NCBI GenBank assembly: GCA_039707465.1
Contig: CM077645.1
Span: 163,546,003 to 163,610,002 of the forward strand
DNA length: 64,000 nt
From: Rhabdophis nuchalis
Lineage: Eukaryota > Chordata > Lepidosauria > Squamata > Natricidae
Reading direction: 5' to 3'
Below, piece by piece: positions 36,128-47,500 of this stretch. The position numbers and the translations under genes are program-made. The notes under the pieces were generated by a model. That model saw only the letters and a list, made by a program, of their open reading frames with translations. It was not told the origin of the DNA and did no database searches. How positions within the stretch are numbered: position 1 is the first letter of the stretch; each line of letters starts with the position of its first letter.

Positions 36128-37113
36128 TTGCACTTAGCCACTTTATTTGCTTATCGGACTTATGTTTTACCTTCCTGGACTTGGACTGCCTCGGGGGCTT
36201 TTATCATGTACTCTAGACGCGACCTCCTTAGCCTGCGGGAGTCTCCCCTCTCGCAGGCCTGGCCCTCCTGTTTGACACGGGCCCGCCTCGATGACGGACT
36301 GATTAATCCTGAGAGGTGGGTGAAGCGCAGGTTGAGGGGTTTTTTAGGGAGGTTTTTAATTCGGCTTTTAGGGGGTTCCAGGGAGGAGGGGGAAAATAGT
36401 CCAGGGAGGGGACAGCAATTGAGGCCGGCGGGCGGAAGTAGGGAAACGGAGGAAGGGGAGGGGGGGTCATTTCCATGGTAGCTTTTTCCATCGATTCGGT
36501 CTTGGGGAGGGGCAGGGGCGGAGGGAGACGAAATGGTCATCATCAGTTGGAAGACCGTGGCCGCTGGATCCAGGCGGTCACGTGCTCCAACTCTCCGCTC
36601 TCCCATCGCAGACTAGGTGGGCAGGAATCACAGACCCGGGGCCCGAAGCTGATGTTATGCAACGCCAGGTCCGTGGTTCAAAAAGCCCCCCTCATTCGTG
36701 ACCTTGTGTCAGAGGGGGGCCCGGACCTGGTGTGTATAACGGAAACCTGGTTGGGCCACGAGGGGGGTCTACCCCTCGTGGAAATGTGCCCACCAGGTTA
36801 CCGTGCTTTTCATCAGCCTAGGGCCCTAGGGAGGGGTGGGGGGGGTGGCGATTATCGTAAAGGAAGGTCTTGAGCCGAAGGAGACCACGGTCCCCCAGAC
36901 AACCGGGTGTGAATCTCTCTGCGTGAGATGGGGCCTAGGGAGACAGTTGGGCATGTTAGTTGTATACCTGGCTCCTCGCTATGCAACAACAGCCCTGCCC
37001 GAGCTCCTAGAGGTGATAGCCGAGGCGGCAGTTGAGACCCCCAGACTAGTAGTCATGGGGGACTTTAACTTGCCATCGGCAGGTGAAGCCTCTGGAGTAG
37101 CTCGGGAGTTCAT
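36128..37113 (+). mobile_element. L2-clade LINE, 5' part (interrupted by a nested L2)
   Basis: A GC-rich 5' untranslated/leader region (about 36128-36610) leads into the endonuclease: [42 protein letters not shown] and [10 protein letters not shown], ending at SGVAREF. The frame is shifted once in the G-run at about 36833-36845. The reading frame stops abruptly at 37110-37113, where the minus-strand L2 is inserted, and resumes at 40125 with TAMDLTQ, the next expected residues. Confidence 0.85.
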
Positions 37114-40100
37114 TTTTTATTTATTTAATTGAATTTATAAAACCGCTCCCTCTCCCCACAGGGACTCAGGGCGGTGCACAGGGAAAATAAAACAATAAAT
37201 ATACAACATTACATAAAAACGAATTAAATCAATTCCTGTGCTAAAATCCCAATTATAACTAAAACACCCAATAATAAATAAAACCCTATAGCAGAGAGAC
37301 TATCCAAGGCCGGCCAGGCAGAAAAGATGTGTCTTTAGTTTCAGGCGGAAGGAGCGGAGGTCCGTAGTTGTTCTAATGTCGGGGGGAAGGTCGTTCCAGA
37401 GGGCTGGGCCCGCCACAGAGAGCGCCCTTTCCCTGGGCGTCGCCCGCTGACAGAGTCTAGTGGACGGCACCCAGAGAAGCCCCTCTCTGTGGGAGCGAAT
37501 CGGCCGTGAGGATGTATGAGGCAGGATCCGATCCCGCAGATAGCTAGGTCCCGAGCCATGGAGCGCTTTAAAGATGATGACTAACACCTTGAAGCGCACC
37601 CGGAGGACAACAGGTAGCCAGTGCAGCTCGCGCAAGAGCGGTGTTACGTGGGTAGACCTAGTGGTTCCCATAATTGCTTGCACGGCTGCATTCTGAACTA
37701 ACTGAAGCCTCCGGGTGCACCTCAAGGGGAGCCCCATGTAGAGAGAGTTACAATAGTCCAGTCGGGATGTCACGAGTGCATGAGTGACTGTGCGAAGGGC
37801 GTCCCGATCCAATAGGGGGCGCAATTGGCGAACCAGGCGAACCTGGTAAAACGCCCTCCTGGCCACGGCTGTCACTTGATCTTCCATGGACAGCTGGGTA
37901 TCCAGGAGGACACCCAAATTGCGCGCCCCATCCACAGGGGCAAGATGTTCGCCCCCTATGGCCAGCGATGGAGTTAGCTGGTTGAATCGGGCAGCCGGAA
38001 ACCACAGCCACTCAGTCTTGGTCGGGTTGAGCCTGAGTCCGTTACTTCCCATCCAGATCCGCACGGCTTCCAGGCACTGGCACATCACCGCTACGGCATC
38101 GTTGGGGTGGTTTGGGGTAGATATATACAGCTGAGTATCATCAGCGTAGCGATGGTACTCTACCCCAAAACCACGGATGATCTCACCCAGCGGCTTCATA
38201 TATGTGTTGAACAGGAGAGGCTAGAGGACCGACCCCTGAGGCACCCCACAGGTAAGAGGTCTCGAGGTCGACCTCTGCTCTCCTGTCAACACAAATTGCA
38301 AGCGGCCAGAGAGGTAGGAGGAGAACCACCGTAAAACGGTGCCTCCCACCACCAACCCCCCCAGCCGGTGCAATAGGATACCATGGTCGATGGGATCAAA
38401 AGCTGCCGAGAGGTCTAATAGGACCAGGATGGAGGAACAACCCCCATCTCTGGCCCTCCAGAGATCATCGACCAACGCGACCACTGCCGTCTCGGTGCTG
38501 TGCCCGGGCCGGAAGCCGGACTGGCGCGGGTCTAGATAATCAACTTCCTCCAGGTGACGGGGAAACTGTTGTGCCACCACACTCTCAACAACCTTCGCCA
38601 AAAAGGGAAGGTTGGAGACTGGACGATAGTTAGTTAATAAAGCTGGATCCAAAGAGGGCTTCTTAAGGAGGGGCCTCACCATGGCTTCTTTTAGGGAAGC
38701 AGGCAAGGAACCCTCACTTAAGGATGCGTTGACAACCTCTAGGAGCCAGCCTCGTGTCACCTCCCAGGATGCCAGTACAAGCCAGGAGGGACACGGGTCC
38801 AATAAACATGTGGTGGCTCGCAGTCGCCCACGTAACCTGTCCATATCCTCGGAAGTGACGGAGTCAAACTCCTCCCACACAAGATCTGCCTCGTGGCATC
38901 CCAATGGACCATCAATGGGGGCTAACTCGTTCTGTATCTGAGCGATTTTCTCCTGCAGAAAAGTCACAAATTCCTCTGCTCTACCCTGTAGCGGGGCTTC
39001 CCGCACCCTCTGTTGAAGGAGGGAGCGGGTCACCCTAAACAGGGCGGCAGGGCGGTTTTCTGCGGATGCTATGAGGGTGGTACAATGATGGCGTTTGGCC
39101 ACTCTCAGCGCCACAATGTAAGTCCGTAAATGGGCTCTTACCTGTGTCCGGTCAGATTCAGAACGAGTATACCTCCATCTTCTCTCTAGGCATCTCTTGC
39201 AGCGTTTCATCACCCTCAGCTCCTCGGTAAACCAAGGAGCCAGGGCGGTTCGCTGCCGCAGGAGAGGCCGCAAGGGCGCGACCCGATCCAAGGCTCCTGT
39301 GGTCGCAGTATTCCATGCGGCCACGAGGTCCTCCATCGGGGCGCGGGTCAGGGGTACAGGAAGTGGCCCAAGCGCCGTCTGGAACCCAACAGGGTCCATC
39401 AGGCGCCTGGGGCGAAACCAGATAGGAAGTTCTGGTTCCGCCTCCCCGCGACGGGGGGTAGCGGTCGGAAGGTCGAGTCGGAGAAGTGAGTGGTCTGACC
39501 ATGACAAGGGTGTGATGACTATATCCCCTATACCCAGATCACTCTTCCATTGGCCCGAGACAAAGATGAGATCCGGCGTATGTCCACCCTCGTGAGTGGG
39601 GCCTTGAATTAGTTGGGTCAGGTCCATGGCCGTCATGGAGGCCATGAACTCCCGAGCTACCTCGGATGATTCGCCCAACGATGGCAGATTAAAGTCCCCC
39701 ATGACTACAAGTCTGGGGGTCTCAACTGCCACCGTAGCGATCACCTCCAGAAGCTCGGGCAGGGCTGCTGCTACATAGCGGGGAGCCAGGTATATAACCA
39801 GCAAGCCCAACTGCTTCCCTAGGCCCCACTTCACGCAGAGGGACTCACAACCGGTAGTCTGAGGCACAATGGTCTCTCTCGGCTCAAGGCCTTCCTTGAT
39901 AATGACCGCTACCCCACCGCCCCTGCCTAGGGCCCGTGGCTGATGAAAAGCGCAGTAACCTGGTGGGCACATTTCGACGAGGGGAAGTCCTCCCTCGTGG
40001 CCCAACCAGGTCTCTGCAATTCCTACCAGGTCCGGCTCCCCCTCTGACACAAGGTCATGAACGAGGGGGGCTTTGTTGACCACGGACCTGGCGTTGCAAA

Positions 40101-40126
40101 ACATCAGCCGCAGGTCCTGGCTCTGT
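37114..40126 (-). mobile_element. Nested L2-clade LINE, 5'-truncated, one stop from intact
   Basis: Inserted in antisense into another L2. Its 3' end (left) has the AT-rich tail and the GGGGAGAGGGAGCGGTTTTA terminus. Its 5' end (right, about 40126) is truncated inside the endonuclease region, as usual for LINE insertions. Comparison with its own uninterrupted sequence shows the host lost about 8-9 bp (GGCCTCCAT) at the insertion point instead of gaining a target duplication. Confidence 0.88.
37300..40120 (-). pseudogene. L2 endonuclease/reverse transcriptase ORF of the nested element, single stop
   Basis: One frame of about 940 codons is open from the truncated 5' end to 37300, except for TAG at 38221-38223 (a Ser codon position in [15 protein letters not shown]). 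Endonuclease motifs are [32 protein letters not shown] and SDHSLLRLD. Reverse transcriptase motifs are [54 protein letters not shown] and an intact catalytic YADDTQLYIS. The C-terminus has SRLDYCNSLYMGLP and ELHWLPVVLRVRFKV. Everything needed for catalysis except the continuous frame is retained, so this copy is much younger than its host element. Confidence 0.88.
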
Positions 40127-42650
40127 GACGGCCATGGACCTGACCCAGGTAGTTTTAGGCCCCACTCATGAGGGGGGAAACACACTGGATCTCATCTTTG
40201 TCTCGGGACAGTGGAGTCGTGATCTGGGAATAGGGGACCGAGCCACCACTCCCTTGTCATGGACAGATCACGCTCTCCTTCGGCTGGACTTTCCAATCGC
40301 TACACCCCACCGCGGGGAGGCGGAACCGGACACTCCTATATGGTTCCGCCCCAGGCTTCTGATGGACCCGGAAAGGTTCCAGAGGGAGCTTGGGCCAATT
40401 CCTGTGACCCTGCCCCGCGACTCGACTGAGGACCTAGTGGCCGCATGGTTAAGTGCGGCCACGGGGGCCTTGGACCGAGTCGCGCCCTTGCGGCCTCTCT
40501 TGCGGCGACGAATCACCCAGGCTCCTTGGTTTACTGAGGAGCTTCGGGGGATGAAACGCCACAAGAGACGCCTAGAGAGCAGATGGAGATCCTCTCGCTC
40601 CGAAGCCGACCGAACACTAGTGAGAACCCATATTAGGGCTTATTTAGTGGCGATAAGAGTGGCCAAACGTGAGTATTGTGCCACTCTTATTGCATCCGCA
40701 GATAACCGCCCTGCCGCCCTGTTTGGGGTGACCCGCTCCCTCCTTTTTCAGAGGCCGCGGGAAGCCCCTCTGCAAGGGCGAGCAGAGGAATTTGGGATTT
40801 ATCTGCAGGAGAAAATCACTCGGATTCGGAATGAGCTACCCTCCATCGACAGTGGTCCTGTGCGATTGTCCGAGACTAGTCTTGAGGTTCCTTCTTGGGA
40901 GGAGTTTGACTTTGTTACCACCGAGGATATGGACAGGTTGTCAAGGAAGCTTAGGGCTACCACGTTTATTGGACCCGTGTCCCTCCTGGCGTATGTCCTG
41001 GGAGACGACACGAGGCTGGCTCCAGGGCATTGTCAACGCATCTTTGAGTGAGGGGTCCTTACCTGCCGTCTTGAAAGAGGCGGTAGTGAGGCCCCTCCTC
41101 AAGAAGCCGTCCCTGGACCCAGCTTTACTAGAGAACTATCGTCCGGTCTCCAACCTTCACTTCTTGGTGAAGGTTGTTGAGAGTATGGTAGCCCAACAGT
41201 TTCCCCGACACCTGGAGGAAGTTGATTATCTAGACCCGCGCCAGTCCGGCTTCCGACCCGGTCACAGTACCGAGACGGCATTGGTCGCATTGGTTGATGA
41301 TCTCTGGATGGCACGGGATAGAGGTTATTCCTCTATCCTAGTCCTATTAGACCTCTCGGCGGCTTTTGATCCCATCGACCATGGTATCCTATTGCACTGA
41401 CTGGGGGGGTTGGGGCTGGGAGGCACCGTTCTGCGGTGGTTCTCGTTCTACCTCTCTGGTTGGTCGCAATATGTGTTGACGGGAGGGCAGAGGTCGACCT
41501 CGAGGCCTCTCTTATGTGGGGTTCCTCAGGGGTCGGTCCTCTCGCCCCTCCTTTTCAACACATATATGAAGCCGCTGGGTGAGATCATCCGTGGTTTTGG
41601 GGTGGAGTACCACCTGTACGCTGATGATACTCAGTTGTACATATCCACCCCAAACCACCCCAACGATGCCGCCGAAGTGCTGTCCCGGTGTTTGGAAGCC
41701 GTACGGATCTGGATGGGTGGTAATAAACTCAAGCTCAACCCTGCCAAGACTGAGTGGCTGTGGTTTCCGGCACCCCGGTTCAGCCAGATTACTCCAACTC
41801 TGGCCATTGGGGGCAAAACACTGGCCCCCGTGGAGAGGGTGCGCAATTTGGGTGTCCTCCTGGATTCCCGGCTGTCCATGGAGGACCATGTGGCGGCGTG
41901 GCCAGGGGGGCGTTTCATCAGGTACGCCTGATGCGCCAATTGCGCCCCTTACTGGACCGGGCTGCCCTTCGCACAGTCACTCAAGCTCTCGTGACGTCCC
42001 GACTCGACTATTGTAATGCTCTCTACATGGGGCTTCCGTTGAGGTGCACTCGAAAGCTACAGCTAGTCCAAAACGCAGCCGCGCAGGTGATTATGGGAGC
42101 CACTAGATGCTCCCACATAACACCGATCCTGCGCGAGCTGCATTGGCTTCCTGTGGCCTTTCGAGTGCGCTTCAAGGTTCTGACAACTATCTTTAAAGCG
42201 CTCCATGGCTTGGGGCCTAGTTATATGCGAGACCGCCTCCTGCCCCATACATCCCTTAGACCGATACGCTCGCACAGAGAGGGCCTCCTCAGGGTGCCGT
42301 CGGCCGGACAATGCCGGCTGGCGACACCCAGGGGAAGAGCCTTCTCTGTGGCGGGGCCAGCCCTCTGGAATGACCTGCCCCCTGAATTACGTACCATCAC
42401 CGACCTCCGCCTCTTCCGCCAATGTCTCAAGACATATTTGTTTCAACAAGCCGGCCTAGCCTAACCTCCCATGGGGACTTTTAGATAGTTTTAAATTGGG
42501 TTTTAAAAAATTTGGTTTTAGCACAGGATTGGTTTATTTAATAGTTTTTAAATTATATTTATTGTATTTTGTATGTTTTTAAATTTCCTGTGTGCCGCCC
42601 TGGGTCCTCTGTGGAGAAGGGCGGGATATAAATTTAAATAAATAAATAAA
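40127..42650 (+). mobile_element. L2-clade LINE, 3' part (continuation of 36128-37113)
   Basis: It resumes the host L2 with [17 protein letters not shown] and runs through the linker, reverse transcriptase and C-terminus to the stop at 42464. A 3' untranslated end with GCCGCCCTGGGTCCTCTGTG and an (AAAT)n tail to about 42650 follows. Disruptions visible are a frameshift near 40965-41010, an in-frame TGA at 41398-41400 (after DHGILLH), and a one-base loss near 41895. The YADD box is intact. The tail ends about 1.1 kb upstream of the TMX3 start codon. Confidence 0.88.
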
Positions 42651-43610
42651 TAAATAATAAAAATAGCAATATTTAAAATATAAATATGAAAAAATGTTGA
42701 GAGAAAAAACTGAAGGCTATGTATACTATTCTTTAAGGAAAGGTGGGATATATATCTAATGAAGTTATGGAATATGAAATTTGATAGATATTGTGTAATG
42801 ATTTCTGAAATAAAAAAATATGGGAAGTACTATGCTATGAAATTAAGTTAAAACTTTATGCATGATTGCATTTTTCCAAAGACTACATTAAACTCTCAAA
42901 CAATGCCATTGGGGAAATCACCTTTAACTTAGAAAAAATGTGTGCACACACATAACTATTTTGGCAACTAGAACCACATTTGAGTTGGGGGTGAACAATG
43001 ACAAAAATCATCTTGCAATAGAATAATTGGGTGATCATTTTTCTAATTTTGCCACACCAGAATTGGATGGAAACAGAAAGAGTGGCAAATAGATAATTTA
43101 AAAGTCAGGACTCAAAACTGTTTCAGCTAGTCTTTATTTCTAAAACAAAACTGAAATTCTCCCTTCTACACCATTGATCCCTCATTCCTAATATTATGGG
43201 GAACCAAAATAAAATACTGTTGATCCTCACCTAAATTAAGCAATCAGCCTAATAAGAATATATTGTCTACATCGTTCACCCTCAAGATGGACTTTCGTCC
43301 CTTACTTTTTCCAACATGATTTTTTTTTCAAGGAAAGGATAGCGTGCATCTTTTCAGAAACCAAGCTGTTGCAACAACTAGCTTAATCCCAGCATTTCCA
43401 CTCGCCCAGAAAATTTGACATTCGGATGCATTTGTCACTGTCTTTCTTCATCAGAACTTGCAACGAGGATAGAAAAGAGGGAACTCTAACTTTTCCCATC
43501 GCACCTTTCAGGAAAAAGATAATGGCTGACAAGAGCCTTTCTTTTCCGTGGTGCTTGTAATAATTTCCCTAATAATGTACTAAAGAGCGAGAAAGACGCT
43601 GAAGAAGGCA
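42651..43610. other. Intergenic stretch upstream of TMX3, nothing recognised
   Basis: AT-rich with no repeat or exon recognised. It passes into the CpG island at about 43615. Confidence 0.45.
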
Positions 43611-43614
43611 AAAT

Positions 43615-44200
43615 TCTGAGCTATCGGGCGGGGCATCGCCTAGCAACCTGCCCCGCCCACTTTCAAACAACGGAACAATCGCGGGAGCCCGCTGCCGCCG
43701 CCGCCGTCGCGGCGGCGCCTACGCGCATGCTCCGAAAAGCAAAGCAGGGGCGGGAGAAATCTTGTTTCCCCTTCCGGCTGATGGTTCCCTTCGGGTCTGT
43801 CTACCGGCTCCTGTCAGAATGGGGGCGGCGAGGAAAGAACGGTTGGGCTTGTGGTGGGCAACAGGTACAGTGGCCGCGGATGAGTTGCTTAAGGCGAGGG
43901 GGGGGCAGTGTCCCGGGCGGTGAGGAGCGAAATAAGGGGTTAAAGCTGCTGAAGGGGGGGGAGGGGGAAGAGAAATGGGGATGGGGCGCGAAGAGAAGCG
44001 CTAGGGGTGGGGGAGTTTCGGAGAGGAATGGGAGAAAGAAAGCGGACGCCCCCGCCGCTGCCGCCCGTTCGTCTCTCTTGGAAAGGAGGCGAGAGGCGAG
44101 GAAATGGCCCCGACCATCGATTGATGCTGCAGGAAGCGGATTGAAGATTGGCAGGGCTGGGGCTGGGGGGGTGGAAGAGAGAAATGAGCACAACTCTGAA
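43615..44200 (+). promoter_or_regulatory. TMX3 CpG-island promoter region
   Basis: GC- and CpG-rich block around the first coding exon. Before the start codon it contains two GC boxes (GGGCGGGG at about 43626, CCCCGCCCAC at 43651), an RFX X-box-like ATCGCCTAGCAAC at 43635-43647, a GCC-repeat hairpin (about 43690-43720) and an NRF1-like CGCGCATGC. No TATA box is apparent. The transcription start was not determined. Confidence 0.7.
43819..43864 (+). CDS. TMX3: TMX3 coding exon 1
   Basis: ATG in CAGAATGGG context inside the CpG island encodes [15 protein letters not shown], the charged start and first half of the hydrophobic signal core. It ends in phase 1 at donor GTACAG. Chosen because it splices in frame to exon 2 and completes a signal peptide. 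Confidence 0.85.
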
Positions 44201-44484
44201 TAATACCGATCTGCCTTGGAAGTAAGTAGCCTCAAGTGGAAGGCAGAACAGGGTTCGGCGGGAGGGTGTGTGTGTGGACGGGGGTTGACTTCGTTCCGGG
44301 TATAGGAGGATTCCCCCATCCACCCCCATTCAAATCATAGATGTGATCCCCGCGCGTGGTGTTGTAAACAACTGGCGAACAAGCGCCAGATATCGCGAAT
44401 TGGACGTTTATATTATTTAAAAAATATATAAACATTATAAACTTGATAATGCCATCTAATATATGGGGGTATGTTCATAACTTT

Positions 44485-44570
<86 letters not shown>

Positions 44571-47500
44571 ATCATGTTTATGTAGTGTATGTTGGAGGTC
44601 GTGACCCTTTTTTGCAAAAATGACAATAAAGTTAAGTCTTAAGCCTGAATCTTGGTAAGGATACATTTGGGAATACTGCATTCAGTTTTGGTCGCCAGGA
44701 TGTAAAAAAAGAAGAAGAAGAAGAAGAAGATGCTGAGACTCTGGAAAGAGTCCAGAAAAGAGCAGCAAGGATGGGGGACTGGAGGCTAAAATATATGAAG
44801 ATCTGTTGCTGGAATTGGATATGTCTAATGAAAAGAAGGACTAGGGGTGACATGATAGTAGTGTTTCAGTATTTGAGGGGAGAAGCCCTATTCTCCAAAG
44901 CATCAGAAGGCAAGACAAGAAGCAATGGATGGGAACTAACCAAGGAGAGAAGCAACCTAGAACTAAAGAAATTTCCTAATAGTTAGAACAATTATTCAGT
45001 AGCACAAGTTGCCTCCAGAAGTTGTGAATGCTCCAACATTGTAAGTGTTTAAGAAGAGATTGGACAACCATTTGTCTGAAACAGTATAGGGTTTCCTGCC
45101 TGAGCAGGGGTTGGACTCCAAGGTCCCTTCCAAGTCTGTTATTCTATTCTATTGTGAAAGGATTACTTTAGTAGGCCAACTATCTAACTAACTCTGGGGG
45201 ACAGGTGACTGTCTCTCTGTGCCATTTGGATTGAGAGAGATGGAGCTCCGGCATTGGTCTGAAAGAAAAAGCTGCTTGCAACTTGTGGTTTGTTCTAAGA
45301 AGGATGGAGCCAACTTTCTCCTGAAAACCTAAATTAAAAGAAGGCTGTTTTGAAATGTACAGGTAGTCCTTGATTTGCAATCACACTTGAGCCCAACATT
45401 TCTGTTGTTAAGTAAAACATGTGTTAAGTGAGTTTTGCCCCGTTTTACAATCTTTCTTGCCACAGTTGTTAAGTGAATCACTGCATTTGATAAGTTAGTA
45501 ACATGGTTGTTAAATAAATGTGGCTCCCCCATTGATTTTGTTTGTCAAAGGGTCACAAAAGGTGATCGCATGGCCTTGGGACACAGTAACAGTCATAACT
45601 TTGAAGCGGTTGCCAAGCATCTGAATTTTGATCACATGATCATGAGGCTGCTATAAACGTCATAAGTGTGAAAACTGGTCATAGTTACTTTTTTCAATGT
45701 TGTTGGAACTTTGAAGGTCATTAAATGAACTGTTGTAAGTTGAAGACTGCCTTATTAGAAATAAGGAAATTGGAGGAAAAAAGTTCCTGTAGCATTTTTG
45801 GAGTATAGATGGCTTCGTAGTTTTAAATGATAGAAAATGAAAAGACATGTAGGCTTTAGTATATATGAGATATGACACATTATATTCTACTTTTTTTCTT
45901 CTGCCATCTTTTTTTCCCAGCATTTGCTGCCTTTATACTTGCCATAGATGCATCATTTGTGGAAGACTTAGATGAATCGTAAGTATGTAGCATTTACATA
46001 AATTACTAATTTAGAGATGTATGTTTTACTGTACCTTTATGGAATGAAAAACATCCTTTAAGCATCTATTTTCTTCTTGTATATTAATGCATTGTAGATC
46101 GCAAATATAGAACAAAGACCATACCATTGTTTGCTTAAAATGGCCTTTTCCATAGTGCATAAATTAAAGTTGATAATATTACCTAACTACTCTTAACCAT
46201 AAAAATCTTAAAATCCTGAATTTATATAGTATATGATGATACCTATAATCTTTGTCATATATAAATATTTAACATTGTTTCCTATTTTGTTATAAATTAT
46301 GGTCATTGTGGCTCTTTTAAAACAAATAGAATTGAATTAGTACAGTTATTTGCTTCCAAAGATAAAACAACCCTTTTGGTCTATAAACAAATATCAAAAG
46401 TTTTAAATCAGAAGTTTAAGACTTAGCAGGAAACACAGTATTAGTCAGAAATCTAAAAATTCCAACACAAAACTTGACAGATGTTATTTTTAGTAGCAGC
46501 TCCATAAACAAAAAGATATCAAAAATAATGTGATCACTGAACATGTGAAATAAAAATTTAATGTATTCGCATGTAGTAAATAATAGCAAAACAGCAGTAT
46601 GTGATAGTGAACTGAATTATTTTAGGATGGGGTAGATTTTTTTTTTGCTTGAGGTATTGAAATAGTGCTGTATTATAATCTGTTTGGAATGTTTTAGTAG
46701 TAGATTCATGTATTGAGTAGGGAATTTGAATAAATAATCTATTAAGTTCCCATTGGACCATAGCATTCTATATTTCTATTATTGACCCAGGATGTGGCAC
46801 TGGGTTTGTTTCGTTCTCTTGGTGGATGGCCTATTCTTAAAACTAGATGTGGGAAGTTCTACCATTTTATTTTTAAGATTATCTTTTTCTGTTTTACATT
46901 CATGATAGTTAGGGAGAAACCAGGTTCTATGCTATGCTTAAATTTTAAGGAATAATATGATTTGTAAGCAATCTCTTCATTTTATATTATTTATGTTGTT
47001 GCATTATGCCTACTTAATTGTAGTTATTAATAGGGTTATAATCCGTATTACACAGTAGCTTTATGCAAGTTCTTTGAACGAGATGATTTTCAATACACAG
47101 GAATGGGGAAAAAAGCAAAGTAAAATGATTGTGAGGCCAGCTGAAAACTTTGAAAGCAGCTGTGCAAACCTGGAAAAAGACATAGCTGCTTTAATTATTC
47201 GAAGAGAGATGCTTTGCCTACCAAGTTTTTCAGAAAATGTTCACAGCTGTACACATAATGGTATTCTAATCAATACCAAATTCTGTGAGATCTTTCTGTT
47301 TAAAAAGGTGATTTTCCACTCATCACTTTGTTTTGACATAATGTAAATATCCAGACAAATATCTAAATTTAGTAAAAACATTTATTGGTTATGCATTTTT
47401 ATAGATTTAAAGAAAAACGTAAAGATGACATTTGGCTTGTTGATGTGAGTAACAGACTCGTTAAATCTTTTAACTATAATTTGCTTTATATTTTTTTACA

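Noticed and set aside
43727..44203. 158-codon open frame starting upstream of TMX3 exon 1
   Set aside because: It reads through the exon 1 splice donor into intron 1; the spliced ATG at 43819 gives a signal peptide and the conserved TMX3 frame.
47074..47346. 90-codon open frame in TMX3 intron 2
   Set aside because: No TMX3 homology; exon 2 joins exon 3 in frame without it.
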